This document shows, one piece after another, positions 54,568 through 62,142 of a stretch of 64,000 nucleotides of DNA. The notes beneath the pieces are model-generated. The model ran no database searches. It had not been told where the DNA came from and was given only the letters and a program-made list of their open reading frames with translations. Each line of letters opens with the position of its first letter. Within the stretch, counting starts at the first letter, position 1. This stretch comes from Bryobacterales bacterium (GTDB lineage: Bacteria > Acidobacteriota > Terriglobia > Bryobacterales > UBA6623): positions 28,637 to 92,636 of the forward strand of contig JAPPMB010000037.1 of NCBI GenBank assembly GCA_028819255.1, in the 5' to 3' direction. Made by a program: the position numbers and the translations under genes.

Positions 54568-56604
54568 ATGAGCGAGGAGGCCGAGGCAGCGACCGTGACC
54601 GTGCGCGAGATCGCGAGAGCGTTGGGGCTCACGAGGATACCCGCGGTTCGCCGCGCCCTCCGCGAGAACTGGCCGTTCCGCGAGGCGCGCTGCCGGGGCG
54701 GCCGCCGGCGCCTCTACCCCGTCGCCTCCCTCCCCGCCGACGTCCGGGCGGCCCTGGAGACCTCGCCAATTGGCGAGGCTCCCCCGTCTTCCTCTCCCAT
54801 CTCAGGCGCACGCGCACGCGCACGTGAAGCGGCCCCGGATCCGGCCCCTCCGGCATCGCCTGTCGATCCCGCCCTGGAGGCGCAGCTGGTGCGGCATTTC
54901 GAGCGCCTCCCCGCCGTGCGCCGGGCGAAGTGCGAGGCGCTGTCGGCGGTCTTCGACCGGGCCGTCGCGCTGGCCGCCCGGCCGCGGAAGACCTCGATGT
55001 CCATGCGGTCCGCCCTGGAGCGGGCGGCCGCCGACGCCGGCTGCCCCCGCAGCCCGCGCACCCTCTACGCCTTCTGGCTCGGACGCCGCGGGCGTCCCGG
55101 CCTCAAGGTCCTGCCCCGCCGCCTGTGGGCGGCCGCGCTGGCCCCCCGCCACGCCGGATGCACGGCCTACGCCGAGTGCTCCCCGCAGGCCTGGGAGGCG
55201 TTCAAGGCGGACTACCTGCGCGCCGAGCAGCCCACCGCCGCCCACTGCCACCGCACGGTGCTGCGCCTCGCGGAGGCGAAGGGCTGGACCGCGCCCCGCA
55301 CTCCGGCGACGTTCCTGCGCCGCCTGCGCCGCGAGGTGCCCCTCGAGGCGGTCGTGCTGGCCCGCGAGGGCCGCGAGGCCGTCGCCCGCCTGCGCCCCGC
55401 CCAGATCCGCGACCGGACGGCCCTGCGCTCCATGGAGGGCGTGAGCGCGGACGGGCACCGCTGGGACGTGTTCGTCCGCTGGCCGGACGGCAGGCGGAAG
55501 CGGCCCATGCTTGTCGCCTGGCAGGACATGCGGTCGGGCAGGATCCTCGGCTGGGACCTGGGCCCCGAGGAGACCTCGGACGCCTATCGGCGCTCGTTCG
55601 GCATCGTCCTCCGCGACCACGGGATCCCGCAGGACGTCGTGGTCGACAACGGGCGCGGCATCGCGAGCCACGCCATCACGGGAGGGACGCCCAACCGCTA
55701 TCGCCACCGCTACCGCGAGGACGAGCCCGTCGGGATTCTGACCCGGCTCGTCGGCGAGGAGCACGTCCACTGGACCACGCCCTACCACGGGCAGAGCAAG
55801 TTCATCGAGCGCGCGTTCCGGGACTTCGCGTCGGACATCGCGAAGGACGTGCGCCTCGCGGGGGCCTACGCCGGCCCCGACACCACGAAGAAGCCGCACA
55901 ACTACTCGTCCGATGCGGCCGTTCCGCTGGAGCGCTTCCGGCAGGTGTGCGCCGACGGCGTGCGACAGCACAACGCCCGCCGCGGGCGCCGCGGCATGGG
56001 CATGCGGGGGAGGTCGTGCGACGAGGCGTTCGCCGACCACCTCGACCCGGCGGCGGTCCCCCGACCCACCGGGTTCCAGCTCGAGCAGTGGCTGCTCAAG
56101 CCGAAGCTCGTCACGGCGCGGTCCTCGGACGGGTCCGTGGCGGTCGGAGACCGCCGCTGGTGGCACGCCGACCTCGCCCGCGCGCTGGCCGGCAGGCCGG
56201 CCGCCCGCAGGAAGGTGGTCGTGCGCTGGGATCCGGACGAGCCGGAGCGCCCCGCGCTGGTCGAGAGGCCCGACGGGCGCCTCCTGGCGCGCGCGGAGCT
56301 GCAGACCGCCCGCCCGGTGTTCGGCAAGGAGGCCGGCGAGGAGACCGGGAAGGCTGTGGCGCACCTCAAGAAGGGCGCCCGCGAGCAGCTGGACGTCCAC
56401 CGGACCCTCTCCGCCGCCGAACTGGCGGCGATGGTCGACGAGGCCGCCGGCACCGAGCCGGAGCCGGAGCCGCAGCCCGCCCCGAAGGTGGTCACGGGCG
56501 CGTTCGGGCTGGATCCGGATCCGGAGCCCGCCGAAGAGAGGGAGTCGCCTGTGGACGCTCAGATCCTCGACTTCCTGCGGGCGGCGGGAGGGGGATTGCT
56601 GTGA
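54568..56604 (+). CDS. MuA-like DDE transposase
   Basis: 678 residues. A Mu-type winged helix (about 8-63; EIARALGLTRIPAVRRALRE, LYPVASLPADVRAAL) is followed by a linker containing TSPIGEA, encoded by a repeat palindrome, and helical end-binding domains. The RNase H-like catalytic core has D295 (VSADGH), D360 (VVVDNGRG) and E414 (KFIERAF). The spacing of 65 and 54 residues is close to D269/D336/E392 of MuA. The Ala/Glu/Pro-rich C-terminus would contact the MuB-like ATPase. It catalyses strand transfer for integration and replicative transposition. Confidence 0.93.
   Translation: MSEEAEAATVTVREIARALGLTRIPAVRRALRENWPFREARCRGGRRRLYPVASLPADVRAALETSPIGEAPPSSSPISGARARAREAAPDPAPPASPVDPALEAQLVRHFERLPAVRRAKCEALSAVFDRAVALAARPRKTSMSMRSALERAAADAGCPRSPRTLYAFWLGRRGRPGLKVLPRRLWAAALAPRHAGCTAYAECSPQAWEAFKADYLRAEQPTAAHCHRTVLRLAEAKGWTAPRTPATFLRRLRREVPLEAVVLAREGREAVARLRPAQIRDRTALRSMEGVSADGHRWDVFVRWPDGRRKRPMLVAWQDMRSGRILGWDLGPEETSDAYRRSFGIVLRDHGIPQDVVVDNGRGIASHAITGGTPNRYRHRYREDEPVGILTRLVGEEHVHWTTPYHGQSKFIERAFRDFASDIAKDVRLAGAYAGPDTTKKPHNYSSDAAVPLERFRQVCADGVRQHNARRGRRGMGMRGRSCDEAFADHLDPAAVPRPTGFQLEQWLLKPKLVTARSSDGSVAVGDRRWWHADLARALAGRPAARRKVVVRWDPDEPERPALVERPDGRLLARAELQTARPVFGKEAGEETGKAVAHLKKGAREQLDVHRTLSAAELAAMVDEAAGTEPEPEPQPAPKVVTGAFGLDPDPEPAEERESPVDAQILDFLRAAGGGLL
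54761..54778. repeat. Palindrome copy 1 (CCTCGCCAATTGGCGAGG)
   Basis: Perfect 18-bp palindrome inside the transposase gene, between the DNA-binding domains. Read in frame as TSPIGEA. Confidence 0.9.
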
Positions 56605-56750
56605 GGCCGCTGCGCTGGCTGAGGCGCCGCGGCGACGTCGGCGTGTGCGTCGCCGCGGCGCTGGGCATGGCCCTGGCGTTCGCGGCGGCCGCGGCCATGG
56701 CCGCCGCGCTGCACGCCGTCTTCGACGCGCTCTGGAGGCTAGCGAACTGA
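56601..56750 (+). CDS. Small phage membrane protein
   Basis: 49 residues, GTG start overlapping the transposase stop. One hydrophobic, Ala-rich segment (VCVAAALGMALAFAAAAAMA). Function unknown. Confidence 0.45.
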   Translation: MRPLRWLRRRGDVGVCVAAALGMALAFAAAAAMAAALHAVFDALWRLAN

Positions 56751-56775
56751 ACCGAGGAGGAGAGGACGAGAGGCG

Positions 56776-57030
56776 ATGAACGGGATGACGGGAAGAGAGG
56801 ACCGATCGATGAAGGAAAGGAAGCCGTCGACCCGGGCGGAGGACGACGGGCAGCTCTTGGGCTGCCTGATCCTGTGGGCCCTGTTCGGCGTCCTGTGCGT
56901 CGTTGGCCTGGTCGCGTGGGCGCTGGTCGCCGCCGCGGGCCTCGGCGTGCTGGCCGTCTGGGCGCCGATCGCGGCCGTCTGGGAGCTCGCCGCCGGGATC
57001 CGGCGGCTCGTGCAGGGGAGGAAGGCGTGA
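56776..57030 (+). CDS. Small phage membrane protein with two helices
   Basis: 84 residues. Polar N-terminus, then LILWALFGVLCVVGLVAWAL and LGVLAVWAPIAAVWELAAG, suggesting two membrane segments. A start at a later ATG (56809) is also possible. Confidence 0.5.
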   Translation: MNGMTGREDRSMKERKPSTRAEDDGQLLGCLILWALFGVLCVVGLVAWALVAAAGLGVLAVWAPIAAVWELAAGIRRLVQGRKA

Positions 57031-57305
57031 AGGACGTCATGCCGCCGCCGCATCCCGCGGCCGTCGAGGAGTCTCCGCTCCCCCCGGACCGCACGGGCAT
57101 GTCCGCCGGCCGGGCGTACTGCGCGCTGCGCCTGCTGGAGCCGTGGACCGAGGCGCTGCTGGTCTGGCAGCGGGTCCTGCCGCGCCGCATGTCGAAAGGA
57201 TTCGGGAGCGGCCCGGGCTGGTACGCCGCCCGGCTGCGCGAGATCGCGAGCGGCATTCTACACGCCGCGGACGTCATCGAGGGAATCGAGAGGAGGGACG
57301 GATAG
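57027..57305 (+). CDS. Phage protein of unknown function
   Basis: 92 residues, GTG start overlapping the previous stop and ending exactly before the MuB-like gene. Contains GRAYCALRLLEPWTEALLVW and helical C-terminus. No family seen. Confidence 0.45.
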   Translation: MKDVMPPPHPAAVEESPLPPDRTGMSAGRAYCALRLLEPWTEALLVWQRVLPRRMSKGFGSGPGWYAARLREIASGILHAADVIEGIERRDG

Positions 57306-58226
57306 GTGAAGAACGAGAACCGGAAGGACACGGTCGCCCGGGCGCGGGCCGAGCTGGAGGCCTCCGGCCTCTCGCAGTCCGCGGCCGCGCGCGAGATCGG
57401 CATCTCCGACAGCGCGCTGAGCCAGTGGCTGGCGGGCAAGTACGAGGGCGACTCGGCCGCCGTGGAGTCCAGGGTCGGAATCTGGCTGCGGTCCAGGACC
57501 CGGAGGAAGGACTTCGGCCGGGTGATGCCGGACCCGCCCGCGTGGGTCGAGACGCCGACCGCGCTCCGCATCATCGCGGGCCTGGGCTACGCCCAGCTGG
57601 CGGGCGACGTCGCCGTCGTGATCGGCGGCGCGGGCTGCGGCAAGACCGTCGCGGCCCGGCGCTACGCCGCAAGGCAGCCCAGCGTGTGGGTCGCGGCCGC
57701 GACCTCCGGCACCAAGGCCCTCGGGCCCTGCCTCCGCGCGCTGGCGAAGGCCTGCGGCCTGAAGCCGGGGCGCCGCACGCTGGCGGGCCTCGAGGAGGCG
57801 ATCGCCGGACGGGTGCGCTCGACCGGCGGCCTGCTGGTCGTGGACGAGGCCCAGCACCTCTCGCTGCGGGCGCTGGACTCGGTCCGCGGCATCCACGACG
57901 CCACCGGCGTCGGGGTCGCCCTGCTGGGGGGCTGGCCGCTGTACAGCCGCATGGCTGGCCGCTGGTCCGAGGAGCTGGCCCAGCTCCACTCGCGCGTGGG
58001 GCGGCTGGTGAAGCTGGGCCGCCCCACGGCGCGCGACGTGGACGCCCTGCTGGGCGGCTGGAGGCTGGACGCCGCCCGGCTCCGCAGGACGGCCGTCGAG
58101 ATCGCGTCCAGCCCGGGCGGGCTGCGGGCGCTCACCAAGGCGCTGCGCAACGCCCACATGCTGTCCGGCGGCAGGAAGCCGACGGTCGAGAACGTCCGCG
58201 AAGCCTGGGAGGAGATGGGCGGCTAG
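57306..58226 (+). CDS. MuB-like AAA ATPase (transposition target selector)
   Basis: 306 residues, GTG start. An N-terminal helix-turn-helix (about 20-45; SQSAAAREIGISDSALSQWL) is as in MuB. Walker A GGAGCGKT is at about 107-114 and Walker B GLLVVDEAQHLS at about 175-186. MuB-type proteins bind target DNA in an ATP-dependent way and stimulate MuA. The next gene begins after a 36-base gap with AAGGAGG. Confidence 0.9.
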   Translation: MKNENRKDTVARARAELEASGLSQSAAAREIGISDSALSQWLAGKYEGDSAAVESRVGIWLRSRTRRKDFGRVMPDPPAWVETPTALRIIAGLGYAQLAGDVAVVIGGAGCGKTVAARRYAARQPSVWVAAATSGTKALGPCLRALAKACGLKPGRRTLAGLEEAIAGRVRSTGGLLVVDEAQHLSLRALDSVRGIHDATGVGVALLGGWPLYSRMAGRWSEELAQLHSRVGRLVKLGRPTARDVDALLGGWRLDAARLRRTAVEIASSPGGLRALTKALRNAHMLSGGRKPTVENVREAWEEMGG

Positions 58227-58262
58227 AGCCGCCCGGACGAAAGGGAAAGGAGGAAGGAAAGG

Positions 58263-58835
58263 ATGAAGAGGAAGAAGAACAGCAACAACAACAACGGAAA
58301 CGGGAACGAGGTCTTCGCCGCACCGGTGAAGGAGCACCTGGACGCCCGCGCCCGCGTGGCGCTGCGGGTGGACCAGATCCGGCTGCGGCGGGTGAAGTAC
58401 ACCCGGCGCCTCATGCCCGGCCTGGAGAAGCGCCTGGCTGCGGCGAAGGAGAGCTCCGAGCGGCTCCTCGCGCTGCTCCGCGAGCGCCGCGACATGTTCG
58501 AGCGTCCCCGGACGCGCACGATCGACGGCCTGACGATCGGCTGGAGGACGGTGCCGCGCAAGCTGCGGGTGCCGGACCCGGCCACGACCGCGAAGGCGAT
58601 CCGCACGCTCATGCCGGAGCGGGCCGAGACGCTGATCAACACAAAGGAGACGGTGCCCGTCGCCGGCCTCAAGAAGCTCGACGACGAGACGCTGGCGGCG
58701 CTGGGCGTCGAGATCGAGGAGGCGCGCGAGGTGCCGCAGATCCGCATGGCGAAGGACTCGCTCGACCGGCAGGTCGAGGCCGTCCTCGAGCAGCACAAGG
58801 CCGACAGGGCCGGCGCCGGAGAGGCGGCGAAGTGA
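58263..58835 (+). CDS. gam: Gam-like host-nuclease inhibitor
   Basis: 190 residues preceded by GGAGGAAGG. An Asn-rich N-terminus (KKNSNNNNGNGNE) precedes the Mu Gam fold, a Ku-like DNA-end-binding protein that protects phage DNA from RecBCD-type nucleases. The region FERPRTRTIDGLTIGWRTVP, followed by IRTLMPERAETLINTKETV, is typical of the family. Confidence 0.85.
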   Translation: MKRKKNSNNNNGNGNEVFAAPVKEHLDARARVALRVDQIRLRRVKYTRRLMPGLEKRLAAAKESSERLLALLRERRDMFERPRTRTIDGLTIGWRTVPRKLRVPDPATTAKAIRTLMPERAETLINTKETVPVAGLKKLDDETLAALGVEIEEAREVPQIRMAKDSLDRQVEAVLEQHKADRAGAGEAAK

Positions 58836-59296
58836 CCGCGGCGGCCGCAGCGGAGAAGAGGCGGCGGGCCGACCTCGCCAAGATCCACATCGGCAAGGAG
58901 GCCATGGGCCTCGACCGGGCGGCCTACGAGGACATGCTCGAGGCCGTAACGGGCGAGCGCTCCAGCGCGGGCCTGGACCGGACCGGGCGCCGGAAGGTGC
59001 TCGCCCACATGCAGGCGAAGGGCGTGAGGTTCCGGCCGAAGCGGCAGCGGCGGCCGCGCCCCCGGCCCGCTCCGGAGAGGGAGCGCCTGATCCGCAAGAT
59101 CGACGCCCTGCTGATCGACGCCGGGAACCGCCCGCGCCTCTACGCCGAGAGGATCCTGCGGCGCATGACGCGACACCCGCACGACGCGCCGCTGGAGTGG
59201 GCGAAGCCGCCCCAGCTGCTGAAGGTCGTCCAGGCCCTGGAGATCGAGAAGCGGCGCCGCGAAGCCCGAGCCCGGGCGCGCGAGGAGGCGGCATGA
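58832..59296 (+). CDS. gemA: GemA-like phage regulatory protein (gp16)
   Basis: 154 residues, GTG start overlapping gam. Contains LAKIHIGKEAMGLDRAAYED, MLEAVTGERSSAGLDRTGR and LLKVVQALEIEKRR, matching the DUF1018/GemA family of Mu-like phages, which modulates host gene expression or DNA topology. A Pro/Arg-rich linker is in the middle. Confidence 0.85.
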   Translation: MTAAAAAEKRRRADLAKIHIGKEAMGLDRAAYEDMLEAVTGERSSAGLDRTGRRKVLAHMQAKGVRFRPKRQRRPRPRPAPERERLIRKIDALLIDAGNRPRLYAERILRRMTRHPHDAPLEWAKPPQLLKVVQALEIEKRRREARARAREEAA

Positions 59297-59658
59297 AGTC
59301 GAGAGCGGCGGACGCGGCCATCGAGTCCCTGGACCGGTGTGAACGCATCCCCGGCGAGTACTTCGTGCTGCGCGTGGAGGACTTGGAGGACGCGGCCAGG
59401 GTCCTGCAGTGCGCCGGGATCCGGACCAGGATCCTCCACTTCGAGGGCCGGGAGCACCCGTGGCTGTCGATCGAGAATCGGCCGTATCTGCAGCGCCACC
59501 AGCTGCTGAAGCCCGGCGACTGCGTCACCTTCCGCCGCTGGCGGAGATGGGACGGATGGTCCGTCATCACCTACCGCCGGGACGAATTCGAGTCCAGGTA
59601 CCGGAGAGCTCGGACCTCGCCAATTGGCGAGGCCGCCGGCGAGGGGGCGGCGTCGTGA
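59293..59658 (+). CDS. Phage protein of unknown function ending in a palindrome-encoded tail
   Basis: 121 residues. The globular part (CERIPGEYFVLRVEDLEDAA, ILHFEGREHPWLSIENRPYL) is unknown. Its last residues, TSPIGEAAGEGAAS, come from palindrome copy 2 and what follows. Coupled to gemA and the next gene. Confidence 0.5.
   Translation: MKSRAADAAIESLDRCERIPGEYFVLRVEDLEDAARVLQCAGIRTRILHFEGREHPWLSIENRPYLQRHQLLKPGDCVTFRRWRRWDGWSVITYRRDEFESRYRRARTSPIGEAAGEGAAS
59615..59632. repeat. Palindrome copy 2
   Basis: CCTCGCCAATTGGCGAGG, perfect, near the 3' end of the preceding gene and read as TSPIGEA, the same frame as copy 1. Confidence 0.9.
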
Positions 59659-59996
59659 GGGCCCGGCCGACCGGAGTGCGCACCCGCCGGCTGGGCGACG
59701 ACCCGCAGACCGGCATGGAGTTCGCCCTGGTGACGTGGCGCGGACTGACGGCCGGCATGGTCGCCCGCTCGCCAATTGGCGAGGTCGGCGCCGTAGGCGC
59801 CGTGGGGCGCTGGATGGAGGTGCGCCGCGAGGCTCTCGGCGAGGACGCGGACCTCGCCGGAGCGGACTGGAACGCCATCCGGCGAGCGGTCCGCGAGGCG
59901 TTTTCGATCCCGCCCCGGGAGGTCCTGCTGCGCGACGTCCTGGCCGAGAGGGGACGGGTGGCGCACCGCAGGCCTCGCCAATTGGCGAGGCGGTGA
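59655..59996 (+). CDS. Phage protein of unknown function containing two palindromes
   Basis: 113 residues, GTG start. Palindrome copy 3 gives ARSPIGEVGAV in the middle; copy 4 lies at the very end, read in another frame as RRPRQLARR before the stop. The rest (FALVTWRGLTAG, DWNAIRRAVREAFSIPPREV) is unfamiliar. Confidence 0.5.
   Translation: MRARPTGVRTRRLGDDPQTGMEFALVTWRGLTAGMVARSPIGEVGAVGAVGRWMEVRREALGEDADLAGADWNAIRRAVREAFSIPPREVLLRDVLAERGRVAHRRPRQLARR
59768..59783. repeat. Palindrome copy 3 (16-bp core)
   Basis: CTCGCCAATTGGCGAG, with one outer base pair lost. Read as RSPIGEV. Confidence 0.9.
59972..59991. repeat. Palindrome copy 4
   Basis: Here the symmetry extends to 20 bp (GCCTCGCCAATTGGCGAGGC). 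It ends two codons before the stop of its gene. Confidence 0.9.
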
Positions 59997-60005
59997 GAGG
60001 AGGAA

Positions 60006-60023
60006 CCTCGCCAATTGGCGAGG
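60006..60023. repeat. Palindrome copy 5, in the parB-like leader
   Basis: Perfect 18-bp copy in the 47-base gap just upstream of the ribosome-binding site (GGAGGA at about 60031) of the parB-like gene. A bound protein or an RNA hairpin here could affect that gene. Confidence 0.9.
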
Positions 60024-60043
60024 TCCGGAAGGAGGAAGAAGAA

Positions 60044-61882
60044 GTGAACATGAACACGAACATGAACGAAATCAACATGCGGCGGCTCGACGTGCCGCTC
60101 GGGAATCTCGCGCGGCACGTCCGCAACGTGCGGCTGACCGACGCGGACGAGGAGGCGGCGGCCTCCCTCGCCGCCTCGATCACGGCGCACGGACTGCTCA
60201 ACCCCCTCGTCGTCGAGGGGAGCGAGGAGCGGGCGTCGGTGATCGCCGGCGGCCGCCGCCTGGCGGCGCTGCAGGCGATCGCCGCGACGGGCGCCCTGCC
60301 GCCCGACCACCCCGTGCCGTGCGTGCTGGTGTCCCGTGCAGGGGCCGACGGCGACGGCGACGGCGGCGCGGCCTCGCCGATCGGCGCGGCCACCGCCGCC
60401 GAGATCTCCCTGGCGGAGAACACCGGCCGCGCGAAGATGCATCCCGCCGACGAGGCGGAGGCGTTCCGCGTCCTGCGGGACGCGGGGTCCACGGACCGTC
60501 AGCTCGCCGGGCGCTTCGGCCTCTCGCCGCGCACCGTCCAGCGCCGCCTGCGCCTGAGCCGGGCGGCGCCCGAGCTGCTCGCCCGCCTGCGGCGGGGCGA
60601 GCTCGCGCTCGGCGTCGTGGAGGCCGCCACGGTGGAGCCGGACCACGGCCGCCAGCTGCGGGCCGTGGCGGAGACCGCGGACGAACAGTTCGGCCGGGCG
60701 CACGCGGTCCGCTCGATCCTCACCAAGGACTGGGTGTCCGCCGGCGAGCCGCTGGCGCAGTTCGTGCCCCGCGCGGCGTACGAGGCCGCCGGCGGCAGGA
60801 TCCGGACCGACGTGCTGCGTCCGGGCGGAGGGCGCGAGATGCTCGACCGGACGCTGCTGGAGCCGCTGGCGCTCGAGGCGCTGGAGCCGCTCGCCGAGGC
60901 GGAGCGCGCGCTCGGCTGGCGGGACGTCCGCACCGGGACCGTCCAGCCCGAGTCGTGGTGGGAGGACCGCGTCCGGATCGCCGGCGCGCGGACGCCGCAG
61001 GACCTGGAGCAGATGCCCGGGCTGACGGACGGGCAGCGCGAGGCCGCCGAGGTCCACCTCTTCCCCGGCCGGGCCTGGAACGGCGACGAGGAAGACGGGC
61101 CGGTCGTCCGCATGGTCCTGGTCCCGAGCCGGAACCGGGAGGCGCCGTCGGCGACAGCGGCCGACATGCCGGACAAGGACGGGAGCGGGGGCAGGCCGAA
61201 GTACTCGGCGGCCCTGCGGAGGGACCTCTCCCGGATGCGCCTCTCCATCGAGCGCGGCCGGCTGGCGGACGGGCCCGCCGACCTCGCCCGGGACATCCTG
61301 CTGTTCGGCCTGGTCGGACAGCTCTACGACGGCTTGGATCCCGCGGTCTGGCTGGCCTGCGTCGCTGACGCGGAGCCGGACGCCGAGGACGCGATGAAGC
61401 AGGAGCACGTGCCGAAGTGCGTCGTCGACTGGGACCGCTTCCTCGCCCTGCGCGAGAGGGAGCTGCTGGCGCCCCTGCGCCGGGACGGCGTCCGCAGCGA
61501 CAAGGCGCGGTGGCTGGCCCTCCGCGCCATGGACGAGGGGGACAAGCGGCGCCTGCTGGCGGTCTGCGTCGCCCGCATGCTCGGGACGCGCGCGGCGGGA
61601 GTGCTGCCCGAGGCGGACGAGGCCCTGGGCGAGCTGGGGATCAACTGGGACGTCGTGTTCGATCCCGGCCCGGCCGTGCTGGGCCGCCTGCCGAAGGCGG
61701 AGCTGATGCGCATCGCGCGGGAGCGCCTGGACCCCGAGGACATCGACCTCCGCGGGCTCAACGGGATGTCGAAGAAGGATCTGGTCGAGACCGTCGCCGC
61801 GGCCTTCGCGCTCCACCGGGAGCGCCACTCGGGCCGCTCGCCCTGGATCCCGGCCGCGATCGACGGGAGGGACGGCGGATGA
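60044..61882 (+). CDS. ParB-like protein with long C-terminal extension
   Basis: 612 residues, GTG start with a good ribosome-binding site. The N-terminal ParB domain (about 10-130) has LLNPLVVEG, the GxRR-type box (VIAGGRRLAALQ) and the ENxxR-type box (SLAENTGRAKMHPADEAEAF). A KorB-like helix-turn-helix follows (about 140-185; RQLAGRFGLSPRTVQRRLRL). The remaining 400 residues are unique to this type and end with a SAP-like segment (LRGLNGMSKKDLVETVAAAF). Such proteins bind palindromic sites and may clamp DNA with CTP. The cluster of palindromes upstream is the natural candidate target. Confidence 0.82.
   Translation: MNMNTNMNEINMRRLDVPLGNLARHVRNVRLTDADEEAAASLAASITAHGLLNPLVVEGSEERASVIAGGRRLAALQAIAATGALPPDHPVPCVLVSRAGADGDGDGGAASPIGAATAAEISLAENTGRAKMHPADEAEAFRVLRDAGSTDRQLAGRFGLSPRTVQRRLRLSRAAPELLARLRRGELALGVVEAATVEPDHGRQLRAVAETADEQFGRAHAVRSILTKDWVSAGEPLAQFVPRAAYEAAGGRIRTDVLRPGGGREMLDRTLLEPLALEALEPLAEAERALGWRDVRTGTVQPESWWEDRVRIAGARTPQDLEQMPGLTDGQREAAEVHLFPGRAWNGDEEDGPVVRMVLVPSRNREAPSATAADMPDKDGSGGRPKYSAALRRDLSRMRLSIERGRLADGPADLARDILLFGLVGQLYDGLDPAVWLACVADAEPDAEDAMKQEHVPKCVVDWDRFLALRERELLAPLRRDGVRSDKARWLALRAMDEGDKRRLLAVCVARMLGTRAAGVLPEADEALGELGINWDVVFDPGPAVLGRLPKAELMRIARERLDPEDIDLRGLNGMSKKDLVETVAAAFALHRERHSGRSPWIPAAIDGRDGG
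60372..60389. repeat. Degenerate palindrome copy 6 inside the parB-like gene
   Basis: CCTCGCCGATCGGCGCGG differs from the consensus at three positions. It is read as ASPIGAA, the same frame as copies 1-3, in the linker between the two ParB boxes. Confidence 0.6.
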
Positions 61883-62142
61883 GCGCGGGCGGAGAGGAGC
61901 AGAGGAAGCTCTACAGGTGGACGGCCCGGCTCGTCGACGGGATGCTCAATCCCCGCAAGGCCGTCGAGGGCCGCCGCAGGTGGGGGTTCACGCTGCTCGT
62001 CTACCCCTTCGGGACGGCGAGCGAATCCCACTACGTCTCCAACGGAGCGGACAGGCGGGACATGGCGATGCTGTTCCGCGAGGCGGCCCGGCGACTGGAC
62101 GAGCGCATCGCGTGGGAGCGGGGCGGAGGCGAGACGCAGTGA
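61879..62142 (+). CDS. Phage protein of unknown function
   Basis: 87 residues, four-base overlaps on both sides. Contains YRWTARLVDGMLNPRKAVEG and FTLLVYPFG. No known family. Confidence 0.45.
   Translation: MSAGGEEQRKLYRWTARLVDGMLNPRKAVEGRRRWGFTLLVYPFGTASESHYVSNGADRRDMAMLFREAARRLDERIAWERGGGETQ

Noticed and set aside
59972..60023. CRISPR array interpretation of the repeated palindromes
   Set aside because: Spacing is irregular (from about 16 bases to 4.8 kb), copies lie within genes, and there are no cas genes or uniform spacers.
54802..61828. Very long minus-strand frames opposite the transposase, ATPase and ParB-like genes
   Set aside because: They mirror strongly supported plus-strand phage genes with family motifs; no start sites or domains of their own.
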